Positions 1 to 8,607 of a stretch of 64,000 nt of DNA are shown in pieces. Under the pieces are notes generated by a model. The model made no database searches. It saw only the letters and a list, made by a program, of their open reading frames with translations, and was not told the origin of the DNA. The position numbers and the translations under genes were made by a program. Source of the stretch: Desulfomicrobium macestii. Lineage in GTDB: Bacteria > Desulfobacterota > Desulfovibrionia > Desulfovibrionales > Desulfomicrobiaceae. The DNA lies in NCBI RefSeq assembly GCF_014873765.1, contig NZ_JADBGG010000019.1, positions 1 to 64,000 on the forward strand, in the 5' to 3' direction. The stretch's first letter is position 1; every line of letters begins with the position of its first letter.

Positions 1-68
1 GAAAAGCAAGTTCAATATACCGATATCATTGATTTATTTCAAGTGCAAAATGTTTCAAAACTGTATAT

Positions 69-1457
69 TCAATGCAACTTTTTCACGGATTTAGGATTGT
101 ACTTAAATGATAGCCAATCCAACAACCTTGCCGTTGAACTCAAATATCTTATAAATGGTCGGGTAGGATCAGCTATTGACAAATTAATTATACGAATGGT
201 CGGGGCAACAGGCGCCTCTCCATTTTCGCCTTCAAAAAGTCTTCGAACACAACTATGAATCAAATCTGTTAGTAATACATCTTCCGGAATATATTCTTCT
301 GTCTCTCCTTTTAAAACATTCAGACGTGGCTTCATTATCGGACGCACATAAAGAGGACGCTTTAAAGATGAGCTTATACTATTTATGTCATCATTTAAAA
401 TGAGAGACGCCATAGATGTACCATGTTTGCAATCAACCGCACTATAATAATCGCCCCAGCCCATTGGATCGTCAACCAACAAACGCCCCTCAAGGCCAAC
501 ATGCCCAACTAAAGGAAAACCATCAAATAAAGCTATCACTGGCTCAGTCAAGTAAGGCAAATAAGTATCTTTAACCAGAGGAATGGGTTGGCTCTCTGCG
601 TTAGAGTTAAATGAAATGCTTTGTCCAACAGGCCTAAAAAACATTACTTGTTCACATTTAATTAATTTAAAATCCTCAAGATCACTCAAAATTTTTCTAG
701 CTGCGGAGGCGGGCACATCCACAAGCAACGCGTGATACCTAATTTCTTGTATTGTAGAAATATTTCGAACTGTTCCGCCCTCCGACTCAACGATTAGTTG
801 CAATTGGCGCTCAGCTAACTCCCGTGAAGTCCGGCTACTTCTGTACCAAAGCTCAATCTCAAATGGCAAATGTTCTTCCTTATGATCTAGGCGGAATTGA
901 AGGTTCTCAAGAAAGCAAGTCTCTTTGATGCGATCTTGCACACTCCAACGGCGAATATCATATAAATATTTAAAAATATTTTTCCAAGAATTACGCCCGT
1001 ATCCCAAATCAGCATCAGGATTATCACTGTACCTTTTCCATAAAGAAATCAGTGTTTGCATTGCACATTGGTTTGCCATTGAAAGGAAAAGTCGACCAGA
1101 AAGCAACTTTTCTTTATTTTTTTCGTCGTAAAAATCTTCATCAGGCTCTATTTCTACTTCATCAACATCAGATAGCCATTCAAGACCTTCTATATTATTA
1201 CATGCGATTAGAAAAGTATCTACATTACCAATCGTTTCGAGTACGATCACATTTTCAGGAGAAATACCTCTAGTATCCTTTGATATTTCTGCTCGCTGTG
1301 TATTGAAGGCGCGATGAAGTTCATCAAGCTTGGGACCAATCCTTCGCGCTTGACGATGAGTGCTTGGAATATGTGGACTGGCTACAGGAAACCCTTTTGG
1401 AATTTCTCGGGCTGCTGAAGTCCGCTTGGGAAAAAAAAGAATCGGATATTCGGCCAT
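69..1457 (-). pseudogene. S8 subtilisin-like peptidase, truncated before its catalytic Ser
   Basis: The 462-residue product has a long N-terminal region with no recognised domain, then the start of a subtilase domain. Seen: an Asp motif (IALFDGFP, about residue 309), a His motif (KHGTSMASLIL, about 347) and the following core strand (IRIINLS, about 424). A family member would next show the oxyanion-hole Asn (SAGN-type) and then the GTS serine. Instead the frame runs into unrelated residues and stops at 69, and I find neither element in any frame of the remaining 68 bases. It starts 4 nt after the AAA ATPase gene, so the two form one operon. It is AT-rich compared with the rest of the window. 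Inference: the protease half is inactivated, or its rest lies beyond an insertion outside the window. Confidence 0.65.
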
Positions 1458-1461
1458 ATGT

Positions 1462-2439
1462 TTATTCGGACGTCAAATTTGTTAGAACTACCGAGCGATG
1501 TTTCCACTGCTCTAACCTCTTACCAACAATGGATTTTATATCACCTTGACAATTCGACAACACATATCGTCTACGTATATCAGAACAAAATTCTTCTATT
1601 TCAGCAAAGCTAAGATCTTGTAGAGTTCTTGCTAATGTGCTCAATTTAAATCCTAAAGGTTTATTGAATTCATCTTCAAACCTCTTTAACCATTCACTTA
1701 TTTGACTAATTGTCGGATTAGGAAGGCTTAATCTGACTTGAAAACGCCTCCAGACAGCTTTGTCTAATAATTCCTGGTGATTGCTCGCAGCAATTACAAC
1801 AACATAACTTGGGAGAGCATCTATTTGAAGTAATAGCGAGCTAACAACTCTCTTAATCTCCCCAGTCTCGTGTACATCCCCACGCTCTTTTCCAATTGTA
1901 TCAAACTCATCAAAAAAGAGTACGCATTGGGTAGTTCGGGCATACTCAAATATTTGCTTCAGCCTGGAAGATGTTTCACCTAAAAAACTACCAATTAGCG
2001 ACTCATATCGCACCACTAAAAAAGGCACCGCAAGTGAATAGGCAATCGCTTCTGCCAAACTTGTCTTCCCATTGCCGGGAGGTCCAGCTAAAAGCACTTT
2101 ATGTCGAGGCTCAAGCCCGTAACTTCTTAATATTTCTCTCCTGTTCTGCTCTTCGACTAATTCATCACAGATCTGTCTGACTGTGTCAGACAGAATCATT
2201 TCACCAAGTTTTTTTTGTGGATTAATTTCAAAAAAAAGCCCTTTATTTTTGCTTTCACTAAAACCATTTCCTCTGGGTTGAGGAGAAATCTTCAAAGATT
2301 CTGCTAATCGATCTGCGAGAACAAAATGTTTATTAGCTTTTTCTTCAGCTATAATCGCTTCAGCAGCACTCCTAAAAGATGCTTGATCCCCTTTAACGCC
2401 AGCTATAATCAACTTGTTAAGCAAATCTGCACGTGCCAT
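1462..2439 (-). CDS. AAA-family ATPase, partner of the S8 peptidase
   Basis: About 325 residues. Seen: Walker A LLAGPPGNGKTSLAEAIA (about residue 117), Walker B CVLFFDEFDTIG (about 172), an arginine-rich stretch where sensor elements are expected, and a small helical N-terminal region of about 80 residues. This is the FtsH/Cdc48-like AAA type that remodels or unfolds proteins with ATP. The ATG at 2439 is chosen; a TTG at 2454 would add five residues. The S8 peptidase gene follows 4 nt after its stop, which argues for an ATPase-protease pair. Paired AAA and subtilase genes occur in bacterial accessory and conflict loci (recalled, not searched). GC content is well below that of the modBC and isl genes, consistent with transfer. 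Substrate unknown. Confidence 0.75.
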   Translation of the reverse strand: MARADLLNKLIIAGVKGDQASFRSAAEAIIAEEKANKHFVLADRLAESLKISPQPRGNGFSESKNKGLFFEINPQKKLGEMILSDTVRQICDELVEEQNRREILRSYGLEPRHKVLLAGPPGNGKTSLAEAIAYSLAVPFLVVRYESLIGSFLGETSSRLKQIFEYARTTQCVLFFDEFDTIGKERGDVHETGEIKRVVSSLLLQIDALPSYVVVIAASNHQELLDKAVWRRFQVRLSLPNPTISQISEWLKRFEDEFNKPLGFKLSTLARTLQDLSFAEIEEFCSDIRRRYVLSNCQGDIKSIVGKRLEQWKHRSVVLTNLTSE

Positions 2440-2879
2440 ATATGTATTATCCAAATTCGACGGAGTGTTCTAACGCGTAAAAATTTATCCTAACCGCATA
2501 CACATGGAGTTGGCAACTGTGAGCTTCTCTACGAAAAATCACCTCGCGTTTAGCGTAGGGTAGGAGCACCCTTTTTTCTCTTCCGGCCTTAAGCCTGCTG
2601 CACAATCAGATTCAGGATCATTCAGGGTGCTGCGAACAAGCTTTCAGCAAGCTGTCCCATGGGATGGAGTTAAGCGTTGCGGACTCGCCAGTCGAAAGAC
2701 TTGGACTGCCAGATCGCAACGCGCGAGCACGAACCATCGCGCCAAGTCCATGAGCGGCTTGAAATCCCTATGCACGACACAGACATGGTTAGAGTAGGAA
2801 GCTGGCCCCATCGTTTTCCAGTGACTTCGCTTGACGCCTCGACGCACGCAGCTACTACGTGTCAAACAGGTCATCCGTG
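2440..2879. other. No intact gene; edge of intron remnant
   Basis: This stretch separates the AAA/S8 pair from the group II intron remnant. The AAA promoter should lie at its left end, but I cannot pick a convincing -35/-10. The right part is read through by the maturase frame without recognisable protein similarity. Open frames here on both strands look like shadows. Confidence 0.5.
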
Positions 2880-3250
2880 TCGCCAGCCTCCCCTCATCAA
2901 ACCGTGCATGCAGTTTTTCCCGCACACCTTTCGTCCATCCGGCGGAGGTGGGCACTTTGTCCAATCCACACCTGCTGTAGAGCTCCCGATTGGGATATTC
3001 CTGGTAGCCTTCGGGCCGCTTCCGCTTGTGGCGCTTGCACAGATGTGTTCGCAACCGTTGTTCCATGTGCGCCCGAACAGGGGTCATGACGCGACTGCAA
3101 TTCCGGAAGTGGAAGTAGTTCACCCAACCCCGCAGGGGGCATACGGCGTGAATTATCCCCTTCACCCCATCCGAAACCCAGGCTCTTGTCCGTTCCTTGC
3201 ATAGTCTGCGCAACGAAACGATGGAATAGTTCCGGTGTCGGGCCGAGGCT
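2880..3250 (-). pseudogene. Group II intron reverse transcriptase/maturase, C-terminal remnant
   Basis: The minus-strand frame opens with a TTG near 3213. It reads a maturase X-domain signature, LRGWVNYFHFRNCSR, then the usual basic segment (HLCKRHKRKRPEG) and the LYSRCGLD-type ending seen at the C terminus of group II intron proteins. The reverse transcriptase domain (YxDD) is absent, and upstream the frame reaches a stop codon near 3265. After the maturase end the DNA reads GCACGGTTTGATGAGGGGAG on the minus strand, a sequence typical just downstream of intron ORFs. So what survives is the 3' part of an old intron insertion. I did not find convincing domain V or intron ends. Confidence 0.7.
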
Positions 3251-3452
3251 AGGGTTGTGATTGAGGAATGGAGACGGCACTACAACTCCGTTCGTCCGCA
3301 CTCAAGCCTCAACAACATGACGCCCGAACACTTCTGTCGGCAGTATGGAAAAAAAACTTGAACCGTGGGGAAACCCTCAAGAATTGAGTGGTCCGAAGTT
3401 TCCCGGCAGGTCATACCCATTTTTTCCGACTCAAATATGCATGACAAATTCA

Positions 3453-3488
3453 TTTGCGACTCATTTTTTTGACAAAAGGAGTCGCAAA
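3453..3488. repeat. 10-bp perfect inverted repeat after the Fic gene
   Basis: TTTGCGACTC at 3453-3462 and GAGTCGCAAA at 3479-3488 are exact reverse complements, separated by 16 nt. A third related half (GAGTCGGAAA on the minus strand) lies near 3424-3433. The repeat begins 5 nt beyond the Fic stop. It could act as a terminator for the minus strand, though no long T run follows directly, or be an operator or element end. Confidence 0.5.
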
Positions 3489-3492
3489 ATCA

Positions 3493-4464
3493 TTAAACCG
3501 CCCCTCTTTCTTCCATGCCTTCCGTAATGATGAGCAGCGCCTGGTATCCCAACACTGCCAGCTTACTCCCTACCTGTTCCTCCAAAATCATGAAGAAATC
3601 ATTGTCACGCAGAACCTTCAGGATACGTATGGCCGTGGCTTTGGGGATGCCAGACTCGTTGTTGAAGGATGAGGAGGAGAAAATCGGTCGTGAAAAAATG
3701 AAGTCCATAGCTTTCTTGGCGTGCTGGGATCTGATGAGTTCCAGGGCACGATCCAAAGACTGCTCATACAGAACCAGAATCGCCTTGGCCTTGCGCAGGT
3801 TCTCCTCGGCCTGGGACTGCAAGGCCTCCAGGAAGAACTGGCACCAACCGGTCCAGTCTCCGACCCGAGAGACTGCCAGGAGTCGTTCGTAGTACTCGTC
3901 CCGCCGGGCCTCCAGGTAGGCGCTGATGTAAAACATGGGCCGCTGCAACAGATTGATGCTGCAAAGGTACAACGGCACGAACATCCGACCCAATCGCCCG
4001 TTGCCGTCCAGAAAAGGATGTAGAGCTTCGAACTCGGCATGCAATATGGCCAACTGCACCAGACGGTCCTGATAGTCCGCGTGGATGAACTGCTCCCACC
4101 GTCCCATGGCTTCAGGCAGCTTGTCCGCGGAAATAGGCACGTATTTGGCCTCTTCAATGGAACATCCATACGAACCAATCCAGTTTGGCACCTTGCGGTA
4201 CTCACCCGGTGACTTGCTCTTCCCCCGCACCCCTTCCATGAGCACGGAATGGGCCTCCTTGAGCACCCGCTGGCAGAGAGGCAGATCGTCCATCAATTCC
4301 ACAGCCCGGTGCATGGCCTTGCGGTAATTGAGCACTTCTTGAATGTCCGCCGTCCGCTCCGCCACTCGATCTTTGGGCTTGATCCCCGCCTCAAATTCCA
4401 GCACCGCCCCCATTGTCGCCTGCGTTCCCTCGATCCGCGAAGTCAGCACCGCCTCTTGGGTCAT
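3493..4464 (-). CDS. Fic-domain protein (probable AMP-transferase), short N terminus
   Basis: 323 residues. Fic proteins transfer AMP or another phosphate-containing group to hydroxyl side chains of target proteins. Seen: the catalytic loop HPFLDGNGRLGR (about residue 144), which fits HxFxDGNGRxxR, and at the very N terminus the inhibitory-helix motif TSRIEGTQ, typical of Fic proteins that silence themselves. In relatives this motif is usually preceded by some 40-60 residues. Here the ATG at 4464 lies only a few residues before it, and the upstream frame hits a TGA four codons earlier. The C-terminal part (after about 240) resembles a winged-helix region with IPKATAIRILKVL. Either a compact form or a gene that lost its 5' end. 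It is about 110 bp downstream of the KilA-N gene. Confidence 0.85.
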   Translation of the reverse strand: MTQEAVLTSRIEGTQATMGAVLEFEAGIKPKDRVAERTADIQEVLNYRKAMHRAVELMDDLPLCQRVLKEAHSVLMEGVRGKSKSPGEYRKVPNWIGSYGCSIEEAKYVPISADKLPEAMGRWEQFIHADYQDRLVQLAILHAEFEALHPFLDGNGRLGRMFVPLYLCSINLLQRPMFYISAYLEARRDEYYERLLAVSRVGDWTGWCQFFLEALQSQAEENLRKAKAILVLYEQSLDRALELIRSQHAKKAMDFIFSRPIFSSSSFNNESGIPKATAIRILKVLRDNDFFMILEEQVGSKLAVLGYQALLIITEGMEERGAV

Positions 4465-4575
4465 CGAATCTTGACCAATTCAAGAACCGCCAGCCCCACT
4501 CTCCCACTTCTGTTCTTGATCCGGCCCAGGCGCACAGAAAGTTTCATATTTTGCAACTTCCCGTAGCCCCGCCTG

Positions 4576-5418
4576 TCACTTTTGCCCTCTTCCCAACTGC
4601 TTTGCGATTCGTGCGGTGAGCGTTTGCATCTGGCGGATGGCAATTTGATTAAGCCGTTTCAAACGGTCGCCCTGAGGGAGTTCCATGTGGATAAACTCGG
4701 CGTTCATGTTTTCGAGGTTGGCGAGAACAAGAAGCTGTTCGAGGCTGGCGTGGTCGCGCATATTGCCGTCCTTGTCGGGATTGGCGTCCCGCCATTCGCG
4801 GGCGGTCTGGCCGAAGAGGGAAACATTGAGGAGGTCGGCCTCTTCGGCGTATGCGAAAGCGGCCTGTTTTGCGGTAACTTCCTTCGGGATGAGATGCGTC
4901 TGAATCGCGTCGGTATGGATGCGGTAGTTGATCTTGGCCAACGTGCGGTTGAGGTTCCAGGCAAGGGAAAGGCGACGATTTTCGTCCTCCTTGAGACGCT
5001 GGAATTCCTTGATGAGGTAAAGCTTGAATTCCACCGAGATCCAGGACGCAAATTCAAAAGCCACATCGGTATGGGCATAGGTTCCGCCGTAGCGTCCGGC
5101 TTTGGAAACAATCCCGATCGCGCCAGTTTGATCAATCCACTGTTTCGGAGTGAGCGTGAAACTGTTCAGTCCGGCCTGTTTTTTAATCCCGTCGAATTCG
5201 ACGGGATTAAAACCATGATTGTGAAGTTGCTCCCATATGCCGAGAAACTCCAATGTATTGCGATTACGTAGCCAATTGCGAATGAGGTCGTCAGTGTGCT
5301 CCGGATTCTTCGACTTTGCGATGTCGGTGAGCGAGATGTAGTCCTCGTCCTGTCGACGAATCACGGTGATCTTGGTGCCCCGGACGTTGATTGTGGTGTC
5401 GGAGGTTTTCTTCTTCAT
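4576..5418 (-). CDS. KilA-N domain protein
   Basis: 280 residues. KilA-N is a DNA-binding domain common in phage and mobile-element proteins. Seen: the N-terminal strand and helix pattern (TKITVIRRQDEDYISLTDIA, then RNWLRNRNTLEFLGIWEQLH), the signature segment WISVEFKLYLIKEFQRLKED around residues 128-146, and a C-terminal helical region rich in Leu and Arg. Its start overlaps the stop of the upstream 71-residue gene in an ATGA arrangement, so the two are translationally coupled. Role unknown; such proteins often belong to prophages or addiction-type islands, and the neighbours (Fic, antidote-like protein, intron remnant) fit an accessory region. Confidence 0.85.
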   Translation of the reverse strand: MKKKTSDTTINVRGTKITVIRRQDEDYISLTDIAKSKNPEHTDDLIRNWLRNRNTLEFLGIWEQLHNHGFNPVEFDGIKKQAGLNSFTLTPKQWIDQTGAIGIVSKAGRYGGTYAHTDVAFEFASWISVEFKLYLIKEFQRLKEDENRRLSLAWNLNRTLAKINYRIHTDAIQTHLIPKEVTAKQAAFAYAEEADLLNVSLFGQTAREWRDANPDKDGNMRDHASLEQLLVLANLENMNAEFIHMELPQGDRLKRLNQIAIRQMQTLTARIAKQLGRGQK

Positions 5419-5630
5419 TCCTTGGAACCCAAGTGTCCGAGAACACCCATCAGGGCCTCGTCAGTATGCCTGGCCGCCAGTTCAACGGCGTTTGAAACAT
5501 GGTGCAGCACCAGCAAGAATGCTTCAGTATCCCCGTCTTCCAGACATGCATTGAGCATTCCCGCCGCCAAAGCGGGATCTTCCCGGTACATTCTGATGGC
5601 CACTTCATCAAAAGGCTTTGTAGCTCTCAT
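5415..5630 (-). CDS. Small antidote-like protein upstream of KilA-N
   Basis: 71 residues, with a strong ribosome-binding site (GGAGGAAGAA directly before the ATG). The sequence MLNACLEDGDTEAFLLVLHH resembles the first half of addiction-module antidotes of the HI1420 type (AxYLNAALEDGDPxxxxxAL). The helix-turn-helix second half of those proteins is missing. It overlaps the KilA-N gene by 4 nt. Function is unproven. It could be an antitoxin fragment whose partner is now KilA-N or Fic, or a regulator of the operon. No adjacent RelE-like toxin was seen upstream. Confidence 0.55.
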   Translation of the reverse strand: MRATKPFDEVAIRMYREDPALAAGMLNACLEDGDTEAFLLVLHHVSNAVELAARHTDEALMGVLGHLGSKE

Positions 5631-6098
5631 TTCTTCCTCCGTTTATAGTCGGCCCTGTATTCCCTGGCCCGCTGATTTCGTGGCAAAAGGCTTCCCTCAC
5701 GAGTCAAAACGCGCACCCTTTATCCACGGATTCCCGCAGGCACGGCATCCGTGACATTCCGTTGCATGGAGCGACTGGCGACCGCGATATTCATCTTCCA
5801 CCTCCTCTGGCCAAAATTGCTCCGGTGAGCCGGAATGAAGTCCTGGATTTAATGAAGAAGCAAAGATATGGACATACGGCGCATCGTGTACCGCTGCGAC
5901 ACTGAAGCTACGAAGTTTGCGGTATGCGCAGGGCTGAAGTATGGGATACTTTGGAAGAGAATGACGCGGCATTGCAAAAATATTCGAAAATGCTCGATAT
6001 CTGCAATCACAATATCTACGTTTATGTATCCTGCTGCAAATATGTAGCAATCCACATCGTATTCCGTCCAAAAATGAGCGGATATCATCGCATATCCC
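5631..6098. other. Gap without a convincing gene
   Basis: About 470 bases between the accessory region and the modB control region. Open frames exist on both strands but none has a ribosome-binding site, domain or plausible composition. This is the boundary between the AT-rich or broken left end and the ordinary GC-rich genome to the right. Confidence 0.5.
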
Positions 6099-6126
6099 GG
6101 TCACGCTTTTCCGTGCTACCGTGACC
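6099..6126. promoter_or_regulatory. Putative TunR operator upstream of modBC
   Basis: 28-bp inverted repeat with arms GGTCACG and CGTGACC separated by 14 nt. The spacer starts CTTT and contains CGTGCT. The same arms, spacing and part of the spacer recur at 7782-7809 and 13076-13103. A -35-like hexamer TTGTGG begins at 6130, exactly 3 nt after the repeat, as at the other two sites. TunR is reported to activate modA and modBC through a motif of about 30 bp in D. vulgaris. Placement against the -35 suits an activator that touches sigma factor. Confidence 0.75.
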
Positions 6127-6271
6127 GCCTTGTGGCCAACGGGCCGGAAAGCTAATGAATCCTATAGACTGATCAAGCGGCGCCGGGGACAACTCACCTG
6201 TCGGCCCGGTTGTTGCTTCAGAGCCGGCAAGCACCCACGGCGGAACACCGCCCAACCCTCGCCAACGGAAC
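6127..6271 (+). promoter_or_regulatory. modB promoter and GC-rich leader
   Basis: TTGTGG at 6130 could be the -35. The -10 is poor (TAATGA at 17-bp spacing, or TATAGA further on), as expected for an activated promoter. The leader of roughly 100 nt contains a small strong hairpin (GGCGG-AACA-CCGCC near 6238-6251) and longer GC-rich pairings. I could not match it to a known molybdenum-cofactor riboswitch. Confidence 0.35.
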
Positions 6272-6949
6272 ATGCGAATGGACATGACCTTTCTCTTCCC
6301 GGTGCAGCTCAGCCTGCGCGTGGCGGCTCTGGCCACCCTCACATCCCTGGTCTTCGGGGTGCTCTTGGGCTGGGTCTTCCACCGCTACCGTTTTCCGGGC
6401 AAGGAACTGCTCGATTCCATCCTGAGCCTGCCCATGGTGCTGCCGCCCACGGTGCTCGGCTATTACCTCATCGTGCTGCTCGGCCGGAACGGTTTCGTCG
6501 GGCGCTGGCTGGAATCGACTTTCGGCGTGACGCTGATCTTCACCTGGCAGGGCGCGGTGATCGCCGCCGCCGTGGTTTCCTTTCCGCTCATCTTCAAATC
6601 CTCCCGAGCCGCCCTTGGCGGCGTGGAACGCAAGTACGAGGACGCGGCCCGGACCATGGGATACCCTGAATGGCGCGTTTTCCTGCGCGTTTGCCTGCCG
6701 CTGGCCGCGCGCGGCATTCTGGCCGGGACCATGCTCGCCTTCGCCCGGGCCATGGGCGAGTTCGGAGCCACTCTCATGATCGCGGGCAACCTGCCCGGCC
6801 GCACCCAGACCCTGTCCCTGGCCGTGTACAGCGCCACCCAGGCAGGTCACGACGACCTGGCCGCGCAGCTCGTGCTGCTCATTTCCGTGCTCTGCACCCT
6901 CATCCTCTGGGTTTCGGGGCGGCTCCTGACACCACGATGGCAGGCCTGA
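6272..6949 (+). CDS. modB: Molybdate/tungstate ABC transporter permease ModB
   Basis: 225 residues, inner-membrane permease of the high-affinity oxyanion importer. Seen: five to six hydrophobic segments, the first at about residues 10-32, and ModB features LPMVLPPTVLGYYLIVLLGR (about 50) and the coupling-helix EAA-type loop DAARTMGYPEWRVFLRVCLP (about 124-143) followed by GEFGATLMIAGN. The ATG at 6272 is preceded only by a weak ribosome-binding site; ATGs at 6278 and 6284 are alternatives. It is followed by the ATPase gene modC, while the binding protein gene modA lies apart at 13164, so the importer is encoded in two pieces under a shared TunR-type control. Confidence 0.9.
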   Translation: MRMDMTFLFPVQLSLRVAALATLTSLVFGVLLGWVFHRYRFPGKELLDSILSLPMVLPPTVLGYYLIVLLGRNGFVGRWLESTFGVTLIFTWQGAVIAAAVVSFPLIFKSSRAALGGVERKYEDAARTMGYPEWRVFLRVCLPLAARGILAGTMLAFARAMGEFGATLMIAGNLPGRTQTLSLAVYSATQAGHDDLAAQLVLLISVLCTLILWVSGRLLTPRWQA

Positions 6950-6996
6950 CCATGTTCGTGATCAGCCGCACCGCAAGCTCCCATCCCGAGGCATCC

Positions 6997-7779
6997 ATGC
7001 ACCCACGGACCGCACCGCAAGCAACGGCCCGGACCATCTCCTGCGACATCGACACGCGCGTGACCGCTCCCGGCGCCGAGTTTCGCCTGCGGGCCCGCTT
7101 CGAGGCGCCCGGACGACGCATCGCCCTCTTCGGCCCCTCGGGTTCCGGCAAGAGCCTGACCCTCATGGCCCTGGCCGGACTGCTGCGGCCCCAGCGCGGC
7201 CGCATCGAGGTCTGCGGCCGCACCTTCCTCGACACCGCCTCCGGCGTGAACGTCCCGGCCCGCAAGCGCAACATCGGCATGCTCTTTCAGGATTACGCCC
7301 TCTTCCCGCACCTGACCGTGCGCGACAACGTGTCCTTTGGCCTCAAGCCCATTTTCGGCCCCCTGAAGGCGGCGCACCGCGAGCGCGTGGACGAACTGCT
7401 GGAACTGTGCGGCCTGACGGCCCTGGAAGGCCGACGCCCCGCCCAGATCTCCGGCGGCCAGCGCCAGCGCACGGCCCTGGCCAGGGCCCTGGCTCCAAGC
7501 CCCGACCTGCTCCTGCTGGACGAACCCTTCACCGCGCTCGACCAACCCCTGCGCGAACGGATGCGCGCCGAACTCTTCGACATCCTGGAGCGATTCGACA
7601 TCCCCATGGTCATGGTCAGCCACGACCTCGAAGACGTGAACCATTTCGCCCAGACCCTGGTCGCCTTCGGCCACGGCCGGGTGCTCTCCGTCATCGACTA
7701 CGAATCCCGACGCAAATCGGAGTCCCCCCGCCAGATCCTCGACCCCCTTTTCCTGGCCGCCCAGACGCAGGCCGGCTGA
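6997..7779 (+). CDS. modC: Molybdate/tungstate ABC transporter ATPase ModC, no TOBE domain
   Basis: About 260 residues, energising the ModB permease. Seen: Walker A GPSGSGKS, Q-loop MLFQDYALFPHL, signature SGGQRQRTALARAL, Walker B LLLLDEPFTALD and the H-loop VSHDLEDV. Classical ModC is about 350 residues with a C-terminal molybdate-binding TOBE/Mop domain. Here the protein ends soon after the ATPase core, so oxyanion sensing is left to TunR, which has two such domains. The ATG at 6997 is chosen because GAGG precedes it by about 6 nt; ATGs at 6937 (overlapping modB) and 6952 are in frame. Confidence 0.88.
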   Translation: MHPRTAPQATARTISCDIDTRVTAPGAEFRLRARFEAPGRRIALFGPSGSGKSLTLMALAGLLRPQRGRIEVCGRTFLDTASGVNVPARKRNIGMLFQDYALFPHLTVRDNVSFGLKPIFGPLKAAHRERVDELLELCGLTALEGRRPAQISGGQRQRTALARALAPSPDLLLLDEPFTALDQPLRERMRAELFDILERFDIPMVMVSHDLEDVNHFAQTLVAFGHGRVLSVIDYESRRKSESPRQILDPLFLAAQTQAG

Positions 7780-7781
7780 GC

Positions 7782-7809
7782 GGTCACGTTTCCCTCCCCG
7801 TGCGTGACC
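7782..7809. promoter_or_regulatory. Putative TunR operator upstream of the second ABC operon
   Basis: Same 28-bp pattern as at 6099: arms GGTCACG and CGTGACC, 14-nt spacer TTTCCCTCCCCGTG. The -35-like hexamer TTGCCG starts at 7813, again 3 nt after the repeat, with a weak CTAAAG 17 bp further. The site starts 3 nt after the modC stop and lies 94 bp before the next ATG. It therefore assigns the following ABC genes to the same regulon. Confidence 0.72.
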
Positions 7810-7903
7810 TCGTTGCCGCGCGATCCCTTCTTGCCCTAAAGCACAGACAAACACGGTCCGCTTCCCTTTTCCGTCCTTCGGACCGCAAGCGCTGGAGCAA
7901 TGC

Positions 7904-8599
7904 ATGGGACTTCACATCAGTCTTCGCAAACGCCTGCCCCATTTCGACCTGCGCCTTGACCTGGGCTGCGCCCGGGGGGAGCTGACGGCCATCGTCGGCC
8001 CGTCCGGAGCGGGCAAGAGCACGCTCATCCGACTCGTCGCCGGACTGGAGACGCCGGACTGGGGCCGCATGGAGCTTGGCGCAAGGACCTTCTTCGACAA
8101 GGCGGCCGGAATCGACGTGCCCACCCGCGAGCGGCAAGTCGGCATGGTCTTTCAGGACTATCCCCTCTTCTCCCACCTCAGCCTGGCCAAAAACGTGGCC
8201 TTTTCCTGTGCGGACCAGGGCAAGGTGAACGCCCTGCTCGCACGCTTCGGCATCCGGCATCTGGCCCAGCGTAAACCAGGCACCGTCTCCGGCGGCGAAC
8301 GGCAGCGCGCAGCCATGTGCCTGGCCCTGGCCCGCGACCCGGCCATCCTGCTGCTGGACGAACCGTTCTCGGCCCTGGACGCGCTCACGCGTTCCGATCT
8401 GCGCGGTGAGCTTCGGCAACTGACCAGGCAGCTGGGCATCCCCGTACTGCTCGTCACCCACGATCTGCACGAAGCCGCCGAGCTTGGCGACGCCATCTTC
8501 CCCATGACCGACGGCCGTCACGATCCGCAGTGGCTCAGCGATACCCTCTCGGGGGCGCGGCGCGCTTCCCAAAATCTTGCAACCCGCGTCTGCGCATAG
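7904..8599 (+). CDS. Second oxyanion-type ABC transporter ATPase
   Basis: 231 residues. Seen: Walker A GPSGAGKSTLIRLVAGLE, Q-loop MVFQDYPLFSHL, signature SGGERQRAAMCLAL, Walker B ILLLDEPFSALD and H-loop VTHDLHEA. It resembles the ModC ATPase encoded just upstream and also lacks a TOBE domain. The ATG at 7904 has GGAG about 6 nt upstream. It is the first gene of a set ordered ATPase, binding protein, permease, with short spacing (8 nt, then 3 nt). The putative TunR site in front suggests tungstate, molybdate or a related anion as cargo; the true substrate cannot be read from sequence. Confidence 0.85.
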   Translation: MGLHISLRKRLPHFDLRLDLGCARGELTAIVGPSGAGKSTLIRLVAGLETPDWGRMELGARTFFDKAAGIDVPTRERQVGMVFQDYPLFSHLSLAKNVAFSCADQGKVNALLARFGIRHLAQRKPGTVSGGERQRAAMCLALARDPAILLLDEPFSALDALTRSDLRGELRQLTRQLGIPVLLVTHDLHEAAELGDAIFPMTDGRHDPQWLSDTLSGARRASQNLATRVCA

Positions 8600-8607
8600 G
8601 ACCGACC

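Noticed and set aside
2677-3204. Long plus-strand open frame (175 codons) across the intron remnant
   Set aside because: It is the shadow of the minus-strand maturase frame, which has real protein motifs; the plus frame has none and no ribosome-binding site.
6127-6271. Molybdenum-cofactor riboswitch upstream of modB
   Set aside because: I could not match the conserved core of that riboswitch; only generic GC-rich pairing was seen.
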